This document shows positions 20,646-35,600 of a DNA stretch of 64,000 nucleotides, piece after piece. Position numbers and translations under genes: made by a program. The DNA is from Ostrinia nubilalis (taxonomy: Eukaryota > Arthropoda > Insecta > Lepidoptera > Crambidae), in NCBI RefSeq assembly GCF_963855985.1, contig NC_087090.1, forward strand, positions 14,072,501-14,136,500, written 5' to 3'. The number at the start of each line of letters is the position of its first letter. Position 1 is the stretch's first letter. The notes beneath the pieces were generated by a model that saw only the letters and a list, made by a program, of their open reading frames with translations, was not told the origin of the DNA and ran no database searches.

Positions 20646-23600
20646 ATGGCCGTGTTGGGGCCGTGCGTGAGTGTAAATATGAATGGGCACAATAATATTC
20701 ACAGTCAGTTAACAAAATCGTTAGAAAGAATTTTAGAAGATGCTTATTTGAGTGGTGAATTAAAATTAAGTGGACGTAAGTTGCGAGACTTCCCGAAACC
20801 AGTGAAATATGACTTGAGTGACACAGTTGTGGCTGGTAAGTCTGCGTTTATAAATAAATCGTACTGTATTTCTGTAGTATTTACAGGTAGTAAATGTTTA
20901 CTACTACTACATATCATCCGTATGTACACCTTAGTTGAGTATTTACTATCGTTTTATTCATTTCTAGAGTTCGAGGTACTTTGTTTATTTGCCGGCATGT
21001 ATCCGCGTCCCGCATGTTTGAACATCGATCTAGAGATCAATCATAGAAAACTAAATATCTGCAATACAGCTGTTATTTTAAATCATGTTAGGACAATTAT
21101 TTAGTAACTATGTTTTATATCTCAGTACCTTTTAGTCAAACTAACTTTGAATAATCTTCATCATTACAAGAATGGTGAAAGTTTTCAAGATTTTAGTAAG
21201 ATTTATTAAGAAACTTTTGGAAGAGAGATGTTGTCTTGATAAAGGAAGTTCGAACGCAGGCCAATTCTTGGAAACCAGTAAGTAAACTGTTCTGAAGATG
21301 AATGTTCCACCATCAATGATAGCATCAATATTTAGGTATTTACCTGTATTACCAACAATACAAATTATAAATTTCTTTACTTAGTTAGATTACCAATATC
21401 TAAACTAGATTTCTAAACAAGTTATTTTCAATGAATTACACCAATTAAATAACTAAACTACCTCACTCTTCTGCTTTTCAAATTTAGTCTCTATTTACAA
21501 GGCTAATTTGCTCAGTACCATAAATCATATTTTTTTAAAGATTTTTTGTTCCTATGATAATTTATCCCCTTAAAAGATACATAATAAGCTATAGTACATC
21601 TAGTCAAAGTGGGTGGTTGTGGAGAGTTGAGGGGTTGGGGTGGCACGAGCCTCGCTGATCGCTGAATGTCCGTCCGCTATGTCTAGATAATTAAATTGGG
21701 AACTTTAGCCATTGGATATTTGTATGAGCTTGTTTGCTTTCAATTAAAGTGATCCAATTTAACTTTGGTATCATTAATACTGTTCAAACAAGGCTGATAA
21801 GTAATTTTCGATTTAGTATGCCCTTTGCCCATTTTGGGGTACACAAGAATATTTTAAATGGTTATTTATATGATTAATTGCTACATTATTTTATTTCAAC
21901 CTTAAGTGTACCAACTAAAAATATTGCTGCAATAACGTCTCATTTGCATTATCTTGATTGTCTTGGATCATTGTTTTTGTCAAAAATGGTAAATCTACAT
22001 CTAGCCATTTAGTCAAAGACCTACCTGTATTGCCATTGTGCTTTAATTACTTGACTTAAGGTCCTGTGTCCTCTTTGCCATTGTTTTAAATTATACATTA
22101 TCTAATATAATATTATTTAAATAGTTTTCATCCAGTGATATTTATAAAGCTACATACCTACATTGTTCCTAAAAACAGGTAACATTTTGAGATATCCACT
22201 GTTCATATTAAAGTCGTGGGCGTCATTCTCCATCGTAACTGACGACCAAGCCCTTACGCTCTCACAACTGTCTTCGAAGTTTGTTTATCTCCATGCTGAC
22301 AGAAAAAACATCTGGATAAGTAGATCTACACACTTGTGTATGAAATACTGTTCAAAATTTATGCTGTGTTATTGTTAGAACGAAGTAGGTGATGGAGCTG
22401 TCATTCCTAGTTTGTTTATGTGCGTTTCTTCACACGTGCAAGGATATTTTAATGTCATATTTGGCTTAAAAATAGTCGAAAACTGTAGAATTTCAATTTT
22501 AGCACAAGATGAGAGCATCTGCCGTTTATATGCGCGCACGCATCTTATCGAAACAGCTGCATAATACATACTGCCTAATATTTTCACCTGATGAAATTAT
22601 AACGAGAGCAATATTATGCAAACTTTTTTCATTTTTTACGAAAAAAGTAACAGCATGGGCAGCTGCAGGTTATACAAAGTCATTTGTATATATATACATC
22701 GCGCGGTTTCACAAATGCAAGTGTCAAACTGTGAAGCTCAGTGAAAGAAGGCACGATTTCTTGGTTTCCTCTTCCAAAAATACAGGCCTTATTATTAACA
22801 TTGTTGTTAGTAATTTGCGTTTACGTATGTAGGTACCTTTGAAGAGATAAACAAACCTTCGAACTGCCCTTTAATCAAAGGGAAAACTATTAGATTACTT
22901 TGATTCCAGACATACCTTATTATCCTTTCTCATTGGGGCCATGGGTGAATGGTCAGACGACAGTATATCAAGCTAAACATAATAGTGCCTTATTTCGGCG
23001 ATTTTGCCACAAAAATTTAGTCTGATGGGCTTTTCCTATTCCTTCTATTTCTACTTATTCTTTCTATAAGTTACTCCAACTTTTATTTATTTTATTTAAT
23101 AACTTAAATAGAAATAATAGGTAGTTAAACCGTGCGCAGTATGTGCATGTTTGTTTTCAGTACGAAGTCCCCCATTCTCCGATCGATTGTAGTTCAACGA
23201 TCACCGTTAGAGTTCATGGCACAAGCATAAGACGTCCCCGTCAATCTAATTATACCATTGATCTGTCGTATGCTATCGAGTGTGAGAACACGAAGCATTG
23301 TCTTTTAACACACTTAATATTGAGAACGCAAGCTTAGACGTAGGTAAATCTTTAATTAAATCCAGGGCGAAAGCTAATATAGATTTACGACTCTCCTAAG
23401 CTCAAAAAATCATGATGCCAGAGAGAGACTAGAAAACATCAAGCAAGGTTGTGGTGCCATGATCATTATAGTCAGGAACAGCGTAAGTAGAAAATCAAGT
23501 CCGTGATCCGAAAATACTTCATGAGTTTTAAGTTCAGAAGACCGATCTTCTTTTCAGCCAAATTCATCCTAAATGGTAACTTTCTTACGTCCCGGATCAA

Positions 23601-26600
23601 AATTACTGCAAGACTCTAAGACTGCTAAAGCTTTGGTTCTAAATTGAATTGCCAAAGGCTGTAGCGTGTAGCTGAGTCATACTGTAAGTAGTGTCTAGAG
23701 GAGGGCCTTGCGAAGTTACAAGGTTCCTTTATTAAGTGTGCTGTACGTACATGTAGCGCCTCAATAAGTATGGCTTACGGATTCAAAGCTAACGTGGTAC
23801 TAGACGAAATTAACGTCGAAGTTTTTTCTGACATTTTCTGCTACTTTGGTTTAAGATTTCGTAAAGATGTTGTCCAAAATATCGGCAAAGAAAATTACCT
23901 TTTTGTATGAGTTTTACCTTAGGGGCTCAGGTGTAACTACGTAGTATTGTTGTTATGATCGCCTAATGATGTCATAGCTAAGATCTTTTTTAATTGCAAA
24001 TGTCATTAAACATATTTTTAATATTACTTCATACAGCGGAAGATCACGACCACCTGCAGAATAATGGTTCCATGTGTGGCACGAATCACCATGACTGTGT
24101 ACATAAGGATATTGTTACTTCCTCATGCCGATTTAAATGGAAAATTCTATTTACTGATAAGGGAGCATCAAGATTTATTTTGCTTTTCATTTTAAGAAAG
24201 TTCAAATTATATTGTAGAAGATTGGAAACGTCCTTTCTAGAAATAATGCTAGTTTGCTAAGTATGGCAACGACTATAAATCAACACCAGCAATAACATTA
24301 TAAAAGAGAAACCAGCTGTTAACAATAAATTGCAAAAATCTTCTATGAAATTGCTAAAGAAAACTATCAATTGCATTATTAAACCGCGAACCTCATTCGA
24401 TTCTAGTTGGAAAGCTGACTAGCGCCTTTTATGTGACGAAAGTAGCAATTATATCTAACTAGAGTAACAATCTTATCGACGCATCTTATCGCGCGATAAG
24501 TCTGGGCGTGGTGCATCAAAAACATAATTCTTTGTGTCTCTACGACAATTACTTGATAGTTGGATGAAGTCATTAACTATCTACAAATTGCTTCTTATCC
24601 AATCACCCAATTTGTGGAACATTCGACGAACTGCGGAAATCATTGTGCGCAGTTGAGGCTGGTTATACCTATGTACAATTACTATTCTTCCATCCACCCG
24701 AATACAACGCCTGTGATGAGCCATACGAATTCTTGCAGCTCCTAACCTTGCATTAGCTACAGTCCTATTTGCCAATCTTGTTCTTGTACCTATCTCTAAT
24801 CTTTACTTATGTAAATGTTCATCTTCCTCTATCAGTTGTTGTAATAATTGTAATCTTATCACATCCGTTAGTTGTTCCCCGAGATTCCTCTCATCTAAGT
24901 TCAAAGCTTCTAGTTATAATTCACTTCCCTGTGCAGTAATGATTACATTTACGCTTCCATCCACGTATGAAACCTATACTTTATATTAGTTTACCGCAGA
25001 AAGGCGCAATAATAGCGACAGGTGCACCGGCGGGCTCGGCCGAGCGTCGCACGGATACGGGGGGACGATAACAAACCAGGTAATTCCAGTCCACTGCCTA
25101 CACAGTTTGCAGTTAAAAAGGACAATATCAACCTTAAAGCCATACATTTTGACCCAAACAAACCGCTTGCAAAGCCTTTCAAAAGGAACTATTTGAACGC
25201 AATTAAAATGAGGCAACAAGTGGCGTTACCAACTAACTGCGTCATACAGTTATGTTGGAGCCCCTTCCTACGATTCCCTTTTCAATGGTGACTGACGTGA
25301 AGCAGGTAACGTTGCCTTTTTTGTGTAGGTGGACGAGTGGGAGTCGCATTAGAAAAAAAAGTAAACAAACAAGATGAACGAGACGTAGAAATGTTTGGAT
25401 ATGTAACAGATCCTTTCAAGGGTGGCTTTTAACGGAGGTAAAATTATCCCTGTGCCCTTTTTCTCAGGCGATATTTTTACAAGGATACATGGTTCGAGCG
25501 TTACGATAGGTACTAGAATGCATCGCACGCTTTCAATTTTCCATTTCGCTGCTTCGTTAACCTGAGCGCTCATGGTCAATTGAACCAAAAGGTTAGCAAA
25601 CTTGGTGTAATAGAGTACCTATTTAGAATATTCATACGTATATCTACATCTGATTTGGGTCTGCCTAATGAAACCCTCCATAGTTTTGGCGAAGCTGAGT
25701 TTTACAATACATCATTCTTATTCGAGGTTCATACTTCGGTCTGGTTGCCAAGAATACTGATCGACATTATCCGGCCTATGATGGTAGTACAGTTGTTGTT
25801 TAAGAACAAAGACTGGCTGCTGGCCTTCTTATTCAGTCGGTTAATGTTCTGCTGTAATGAATTAGTATGCAGGTGGTGGTGAGCTTCCTTTGCAATCACG
25901 CCTCGCCATGTCTCGTTGAATTTACATAGGTAGGCTTGCTGTGTATTTGCTTTTTTGCCAGCCTAGCAGTTTCCGTTTTGCATTATGCAGTATGTAGTAC
26001 GATTGATGCTATGATTATTCCAAGGAGAAACATATTTCATTGAAACGATGCTGCTAGATGTAAAAGTGAATCCCAAGCAGCGTCGCTGTTGACCCAGACA
26101 TTTTTTTTTACTGTTATCATTAATTACATAGTCCCTACTAAACTTTTCATACCAAGCAGAGCTTGTACTATGGCGATTAGATAACGTATTATAAACAAAC
26201 ATATTCATGCCATCGCTCGTGTTCATAACAATAACATTCGTCCCCATCGAGATCCGAACCGCAGTCACGGAATATATGCCGCAGTTATGCGAAACCACCA
26301 AGGCAATCGACCTTCCATCATAGTCTGAAGAGTGTGAAGTGTGTATAATGACATATTGCCTTTTGTTCGCGTTGACATTAAAAGCTCATACAATGCAGAA
26401 TCAGATCACGCTACAGCAAACTTTCTAAGAGATTAAAAACCTAAACCACATAAATCGCTCAAACTGAACCTAAGCAAGAACGTGTAGAAATAAAACAAGT
26501 TTCTAAGATCATGTCGGTATCGTGGGAAATGAATTGATTAAATTAACAGTGTTAATTTAACTTCTTCATGTGCCGGCGCAGTGCAAGATCAAGATGCGTA

Positions 26601-29600
26601 CGGTTATCGGGCGATCCGCAACAGAGCACTGTTGTTCAGAGTTCACAACGCTGTGAATGACTTCTTGTTCTAATGTTTACCATTTGCACACGTAATTGCG
26701 TCACGTTTTAAAAGCAAAAGTTACGCCGGTATAACAAACCGTATTTGAAAATAGTTACTATTATTATAACATAAGTAAAATTAACTCAGGAAAGTGTTGA
26801 ATATTACAATTCGGAACAATACATTCTGGTGAGAACGAGCTGGTAATGACAATAGCAATAAATGATCATTACGTTATGTATGGTATAATTCGTCATCCAA
26901 CTAACTGGTTTATATTTAGGTCAGATAACGTTGACCAATATGTTCGGTTTTAACTTCGATGGTTTTGTTTTACACTGTCATGTCAGCACTTTCATTATCA
27001 ATGAGTAACGCGATAAAGACGTCAAAGGCGTAATAATAGACTGAAGGCAATCTTATTATGACCCTTTGTCGTTCAATCAATTGACGATCAATACTGTCCC
27101 CCATACCTATTTGAGGCACCCTCTCGTCAAGCCCTTGCGATTCGCTGCATCGGAGGCTGCATGGCCTCTGAGGCTCTGACCCACATTGCAGGCGAGAGCA
27201 ACTGTTCGAAAGCTCCTTTGTGGCTAGGGCTGTAAGATTTCTTCATCAGCGTTTAACCTATTTTTCTAATTTTTCAGTAACAGTAATTTGCAGATTATTT
27301 AATCATCACGCACCCACGACCTTGTGCTCGTAGAAGTTTTCAATAAAGACTAATTTTATATGGGTCTGCATCTAAATGGTTTAAGCTTTATCTAAGGAGC
27401 ACAATGTACCTCATAATTATTTTTAGTTCAGAACTACGAATATTTATATCAAAGCTTTTTGCCTCTTGCTCATATAAAATGGACTACATTTTGCCCAAGG
27501 ACATCTAAACTTTCCTAGCCTCCCTATCAATACACGATAACTTGTCGAGCGAGCATTCAAAGCCCTTGCGGTTATGTAACGTGTTTTACGCCAGCTTGTG
27601 TAACCGTCTGTACATTTTATTAACCCTATTACACCTTGCACAAGTGAGCTTCGGATACGCTATTGAATATTAGCGTCAAACACTTCGAGTCATGACCTAA
27701 AAGCTGGCTGTGTTCCAAAAGCGAGCGTGTTTTCATATGCACCCACTTCAAATCCGGATGTCTTAAATAATTCCATCAAAGCTGTTCACCTATTTTCTGT
27801 TTTATAATCTTTTGCATTAGAAAATAAATTGCTCAAATTACGGCATACTACTCTACTCAGTCCACTCTAGAACGCAATCACTCGTCACACTTATGATAAA
27901 ATTCCAACGACAGACAATTAGCGGTAGATACGGCCTTTGGTAGTTTATTCTCAAAATTGTCTCTTTCCTGAGTGTTGTTAGACATCAACCTTCAGTTGGA
28001 GACGACACTTATAAATCATAATATTTGCAAAGGAACCTAGACAAACATTCCCAACGTCTTAAACGTCGCGAGCCAAAACATGGGTTGGGCAAGATTCTTG
28101 CGCAAGAAATGCCATTGTTGGTAGGACATTTGTCTTGCTGAACTTTTGTACTTGTAAAGCGAGGCTTGTCTGTTGTCCCACTGCCATTTGGAAATGGACG
28201 CTCTTCACAATTTCACTAAACTGTATCTGAATGAAAATAAATGCCAAAGTCACTTTGCGAAACACTAACAAAGCTAAGATCTTTGTTTGATTTATTGTTA
28301 TTGTTATGCAGCCTTTATTGGATGTTAAAGAAAACACCAACACTTTCACTGGTAAGTATAGCTTATTATTAAGTTTTGTTTATTTTTCTTTGACTCAAAT
28401 GTAATTACTGTTTTAAGAGCGTATCAAATAGAGGTTTGTATTCAAGTAAAACAGAACGCAAGAATGGCGACATAATTATCCATAGCAAATGAATGTCTGG
28501 CTAATTTAAATGGCGTTCTTAGCAGTAAAGTATCTATCCATTAGGAATTGCAATTTCCTGCCAACGCATCTTCATCAATCTTGAGACGGATATACACTTC
28601 CTTTGCTTTCCAGTCGGGTGGCTTTGACCCACGGGATGGGTTTCATGACCAGGACTTGCCATTGTTTCTGTATAATACGCGACTGGAAACTAAAATTGCA
28701 TTATAAAATGTTTTATTTTCTCAAGATGAACTTTGAGCATTTTATGGCGAATGAATGGCAAAATTTACGAGATCTACCATCTGTTTGAATTCCTCTGTCA
28801 TCGTAAAATCTGGCATTTTGGTAGTAAAATGGTCAATTAATTTGGAAAGATGCCGTGCATTCGAATCAACATGCAGCTTCTAGAAGCTCTAGACTCTAGT
28901 AACTAACTATAGAGTCAATAAAACTTTATCGACTTTATTTCAACAGCTCATTCTAATTCTTATTGAAATGACCTTTGTCGGTAAACTCTTATTATACTGT
29001 TAATAACAGGGCTTTGTATGCTAATGTGCCTCCTCCGGAGGTCTCAAATGAGACATTACAAACGTGTGATCATTTGCCCTACATGGTACATATTTGCCTT
29101 AAAGTATTTGCTCGTCCCACGTTAGTTTTCCTCAATCACATTCTATGAATAATGGCAGCTTGTAATATTTAGAGCGTAAATATTATGTGTTGTCTGCTTC
29201 ATTGACGTACGCAATATTTTGTTTGCCATTAATATGTTGAAATACCAATACTACACCCAGTTTATGTTTTTGGCAGAAGAACAAAATAGGTTTTAGTCAT
29301 TTACGTCTTTTAGTTTTCCACGCGTTGGTTTTGTTGGTTGACTTCATATTTAATCTCTAGGACTGGTTCATTTCCAGTGCTGGTAAAGAAAATGTATTCA
29401 GAATTCATAAATACAGGGATCTTATAAAATTCAAACCGCTTTCGTGTCAGGAGTAAATACAAAATTAATTTAGCCATAAATGTTAGGAAGAAGTAGTTTA
29501 CGAAAGTAGAGTAAATTATAAGTATTACAAGAATGACAGAGAAGGCCTTACAACAATAATTAGATCCAACGTTCAGACAATGTCATATTCTAAAAATACG

Positions 29601-32600
29601 GTGTCGTCGCGTGCCCTCGCGCCTATCATTACAGTCCTGTGCGCCTGCGCATCGTGAGGGGAGCCTCACGCACGTGCTGTATTATGAATTCAAATCAAGT
29701 CCATCCAAACAAAACGAAGGGACACGACGGTACATCGGATGAGGATGTTTCTTTTCAATTTTGAAGAGGGTATTAAATGTTTATGGTGTTTTGAGATTTA
29801 GGTACCTAAGTTTTTATGTTTCCGCAGCTACTACTCTACACCTGTAATGGGCTTTCTTTTTTATAGGTAGATGTTTAAAACTAACTCGCGTAGTTCGTGT
29901 TCTGTCCGCCTCCTACGATCAGAATATTATCTTAGAAAGTACACTTTAAATATGCATGAGAAATTGAGAAAATTATACTCATAAAAATGATATTATGCAG
30001 TGTGTGTGGGACTTGTAAATAAAATTATGCTAATGAATACATTCCGCTACTTTATTTCGGCTAAAACTCCATAAATTCCGATTCAAAACGACAATACGAC
30101 CCAGGAACGATCGGTTCTTCTTCATAACGCTCAAAGTTACTAGTGTCACCCGGTGATCTATATTTCGGAACGAAGGGTGGCTGGGATCGACAATTTAAAA
30201 TAGCCTCCCACTCTATCCCTTTGAACCATTTATGATTTTTATAATCCATCACCCCATTTTTCATAACGCCGAAACGCTTGCTGATATCCACTTGAAGCAC
30301 GTTCCTCACAAGATCTCTTAAATCGGCGTTGAAACTCGAGGGGCATCTATATTTACCGGCAACGATCTTCTCGTATGTTTTCATAGGCTCGTTAGCGTAA
30401 AACGGAGGGTAACCAGCATTCATCTCGTAAAGAAGCACTCCAAATGACCACCAATCTACTGAAAACCCATACCCTTTACTCAAAATTAATTCCGGAGCCA
30501 AATATTCTGGTGTACCGCACAGAGTCCACGTCCTTCCTTGTAAGTTTTTGCAAAAACCAAAGTCTGTTATTTTCAAATAACCGTTTTTGTCAATCAGTAT
30601 ATTTTCTGGCTTTAGATCTCGGTACACTAAATTGCAGAAATGCAGATATTCCAAGGCTAGAACGACTTGGCTGGCGTAAAATTTTGCTAAAGGCTCTTCA
30701 AACTTACCCATTCTACGAAGGTGAGTGAACATTTCACCGCCTGGTACGAAGGTCATTATGAAATAAATGTAACTGTTGTCCTTGAAACTAAATTCCATAG
30801 ACACAGTAAACGGAAATCTTATTGCCTCTAGAATACGTTTTTCGTACAAGGTGTGATCAACTTGTTTCATTTTAATTATTTTCTCTTTCTCCAACACTTT
30901 CATTGCGTATAATTTGTTACTTTTTGTATGTTTGAGCAATATTACTCTTCCGAAGGCACCTGTGCCCAACGTTTTGACGCGTTCCAATTCAGAAAATGCT
31001 ATGTTGAACTGTGGCGGTTTACACCAACGCTGTTGAAATTCAATTCTCAATTGCTTTAAGTATTTCGTATACTGCTGTTGTTGTTGTTCCGTGTATCCGT
31101 CCTGTATTTCCATCAGTGTCTGTGGGCCTGCTTTGTATAATAAAATATCTTTAGAAGGGCCATAACCCTTACGGGAATACATCTTGTTTGGGTTATTGAC
31201 ATAGTAGACAAATTTTGGCCCATAGCCATCGCGATTCGCAAGTCAATGAGAGGTTCATACCTATCACACTAAAATATATCTTCAAACATAAACATGAAGT
31301 TACGTAAACCTATAAAATATTTAAGGAAATTCCCCATTTCCGTTTGCGAATGACGATGGGGATACAAAAATCCGTTGCGAATGTTTTCGGCGAGATCGAA
31401 AGTAGCAGAGGGTGCAAAGGAGTGCGGAGTGAGGGGTGAACGAACCGGGCGAGGGGAGGAATCAGCTGTGTTTGGGGTGATACGGCGTGCTGCGACAGCC
31501 GGTCGCCGTCCCGACTGTTGTATTGATCAGGCGGCACGTGGAACATACACAAAACTTTACCGTTCCCTCTTCCTCTTCCAACACTCAAAGCTCATTTCAA
31601 CTTCGTTGCACTTGCTCTATCTAGGCATAGTTTGATCGCTCTTTGTTTCCTGTTCAAAACATGCGACGTTATATTTGTGTTATCATTCCAATATTATACG
31701 GCTTAAGTTTGCTGATAAGTTTTAGGCTGAATGAGGTCATTTTCCCATAACGTACAATATGTGCCTAAACATTGCTTATCGATCAAAAGCTTACTCATTT
31801 ACAATTCGATGAACTACATCTTTGGTTAGCTATAGTTTGAAAAGCACTACTGCTATATTATTTTGTATCCACTCCCTTTTATCACCCACCGCCTCGAACG
31901 GTAATCGCAGCTATTAGATCATATTTGGCTATAGTAGGCCAGCAATAGCAAAAATAAACTAGCATCTTGTATTCGTTATTGTACCGTTATTGAGACCCAC
32001 TTGGCGTACGGAGTCGCACTTGCCATTTTTTATGAGCATGACGCACGGGGCCACATATCCGCTGTGAGCACTACGTTAGCTACGTTCGGGGAATTTAGTC
32101 CTTCGAGCCAGATGGCCGTCCGCGAAAATTAATTGAGTTTGCAACGCGATATATTGATTGAGCAATGTAACCGTATATAGATTGCAATTGTTGCTGCTAC
32201 ACGAACGGGGGCACACGATCGGGTCGGTCTTCTACATAATTAACACAATAGCGATGATCGTAACCAGATCGAATTGCGCTATCACTTACTACTACGTGCT
32301 GCCGATACCGACGGATCGTGTGCGATATAAATGAACGTTTTGTTTTTGCCAACACGGAGATATCGAGCGCCCTCTTTTTGCATAGAAGAAGTAATACAAT
32401 CGCAGTGTAATGGTACGATAGCGTGGCCCCAGATTCGTAATAAACTAAGAAGCAATTTTGGTATTGAAAGGCCAAGGAAATAATAAAGTTAGTAAAAAAT
32501 ATGTAATTAGTTGTACCAATGACCTTGCGTACGTTTTTTAATAATTTTAAAATACCTCGAACCTCACGCTAATGATACTGGTAGATTTTAAAGAATTTGC

Positions 32601-35600
32601 ATTTAAAACGAGTCTCGGTCGAGCGGCTCTCACTAAACTGGCGCCATATTATTACGCCGAAGTACGTAAGTTGAAAGCACATTGTCCGTTGAATTCGAAA
32701 TTGAATAGGAAATTAATGAGGAACACGCCCCGCGTACGTTGCTCTGTGCGATTCGAATACCTATTGAGTGCAGTGTTTGGGCAGATTTATGCGGTGGAGT
32801 CGCCGGTCAAGGTTGCCGGGGCCCGCAGTCCGCATCGCGTCTTGGCACGTCACACACTGGTTCAAGAAATGATAAAAATGGAATTAGCGATTTATTCACT
32901 TTTTTTGATGGTATCATGTGTAGAATGTCATAAAAAACGTTTTGTTTAAGTTCTATTTTTCTGAGAAATGCGTAGTTTTTGCTATATTACATGTTTTGTG
33001 TTTTATTTGTATGAAACGTTTCCTTCACGAGGCTCTTATTCAAAATGTTAAAGTTTGTTAGATATGACTACTTATAGGTTTTAAAGAGTCATACTAATAG
33101 AAGCTAATACAGTAACAACTTTGTCCCAGTGCGTCCCCGTTTAGGATATAAGTGATATTTTCTAAGGTACGAAAAAGTAAACAAAATATATGGATATAAG
33201 GCAACTTTATGATAATTTATTGATTTTCTAAAATAAAAAGAAGCTAACAATCATTCCAATCTTAATCATTTATTATTCAACATCATCATCAACATCTATA
33301 AATTCAAAAGTTTCATCATTATTTAAAGCTAGTAAATTTTTAACTTCATTAGGAAGAGGAGATTTTGACTCACACTCGTTTTTGGTCTTAATGTTGACAA
33401 AAAAGGATCCGAAGAAATAAGTAAATTATTTAAAATATCACGATTGGTCACTTTTCGGTTAAATTTACGCGTATGATTCTCTCTGATCTTTCTAAAATCT
33501 TTATTCCGCGATTCTGTAGCTTCTTCCGATAGTGCTCCTATTGGCATAATATCTAAGTGCAAAGCAAAACCAACTGACATGAATCATTTAACAAAATTAA
33601 AACAAAGATCTTTAAGTAGGATCGATATGTAGGTACAAGTATGGCCTATCTTCATTGCACGCATGGATACGGGCTATGGAGACTATATTACACATTACTT
33701 ATAGACTAGAATTTAAAACTTGGACAGCAAGAGGAAATAAAAAAGCAAATATGGAGAAACGAACAGCTGTAATACAAAAACGGTTTCGCGATGAACCTGG
33801 ATTGCTAATAGATATTGTGCAGCAAGGGGCTGGAACAACAAACAACGGAAATATTGCGCGTAGATTTTTTGCAGATCCAGAAAAAACATCCAACATCACT
33901 GGAGTTAGTCAAGATCTGATTCCTAGGTTGTCTGTATTATTAAGGGCTATGGCTTCCGGTGAGCAAATAAACCCCCAAAACTTCACTCAATTTACTTAGA
34001 TATTATGCCAATAGGAGCACTATCGGAAGAAGTTGCAGAATCGCGGAATAAAGATCAGAGAGAATCATACGCGTAAATTTAACCGAAAAGTGACCAATCG
34101 TGATATTTTAAATAATATACTTATTTCTTCGGATCCTTTTTTGTCAACAATAAGACCAAAAATGAGTGTGAGTCAAAATCTCCTCTTCCTAATGAAGTTA
34201 AAAATTTACTAGCTTCAAATAATGATGAAACTTTTGAATTTATAGATGTTGATGATGATGTTGAATAATAAATGATTAAGATTGGAATGATTGTTAGCTT
34301 CTTTTTATTTTAGAAAATCAATAAATTATCATAAAGTTGCCTTATATCCATATATTTTGTTTACTTTTTCGTACCTTAGAAAATATCACTTATATCCTAA
34401 ACGGGGACGCACTGGGACAAAGTTGTTACTGTATTAGCTTCTATTAGTATGACTCTTTAAAACCTATAAGTAGTCATATCTAACAAACTTTAACATTTTG
34501 AATAAGAGCCTCGTGAAGGAAACGTTTCATACAAATAAAACACAAAACATGTAATATAGCAAAAACTACGCATTTCTCAGAAAAATATAACTTAAACAAA
34601 ACGTTTTTTATGACATTCTACACATGATACCATCGAAAAAAGTGAATAAATCGCTAATTCCATTTTTATCGTTTCTTGAACCAGTGTGCGTCACCAGCAT
34701 GGCGCATTCGGCTTCTTTTTGATATAGCTCAAGAAACTATCGCAATACCTTCGTTTGTTTTCAATGAGAAATTTTATACTATAATGGGGATAGCCTCTGC
34801 ATGATCTAAACTGGGACTTTCCTTTATTAGTTGTATTAAAAGAACATAAAATAAGTCAACAAGAAAAGAGATAGGAGTTGATAGGACTGACGCTTAGTTT
34901 AAACTTTAAAGAATTGGTACAATACAAAAGAATCGCCGCCACCAATATGATCGCCTTGTTGAACTGAGACCTCAAAATGCTGCACTTTCACCTCTTATTC
35001 TTACGCATTCCGATGACACGTTTAAAATACAGGAAAAATCAACTGGTGTCGAAAAATGGGCCTCGTTAGCTTACCATGTGCTCGCTGATGACGGTTATTT
35101 TTCGAGGACACTAGGTATCGCAAAAACTAGACTACGGACTTGTTTCACCACATTCGCCTCGCGGATATTTAATGCTTGGTAATTTCGCACATGTGTTTGA
35201 CGTCAAGAAAGTAACACTAACAAATGAAAGTAATAATAGCATTTTGAAATGATTTGTGTTGTTAAGACGCGCGATAACAACAAGTGTGCCAATTCGGAAA
35301 AGAACTGGCATGGCCTGATATGATTGATATGACCTCTGCAAATGAATTTTATTCTTTTGTTTATCTTGTGTGACTAATAAATCTTGAAGAGGACTCAATA
35401 TTCATGATAACGTTGTATCTTAAAGCCTCTTATCTCGCAAAAGGTTTTGGATGGTTTATTCAAGGCATCTCTTGCAAAATTGATTGTAGTGACTGGTGAC
35501 ACTGTTCCTAATGGGGCTATTCTCGTATTTCTATTAAGTGCTAACCTCTGTTATTTACACGGTGTCAGTCAAAGGTTCACGGTCGATGCGTATCAAATGC

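Noticed and set aside
20646..21104. Single-exon 152-codon gene at the start of LRCH
   Set aside because: The frame matches LRCH only up to the GTAAGT donor at 20836. The rest is intron read-through, and exon 2 at 40467 restores the family sequence in the right phase.
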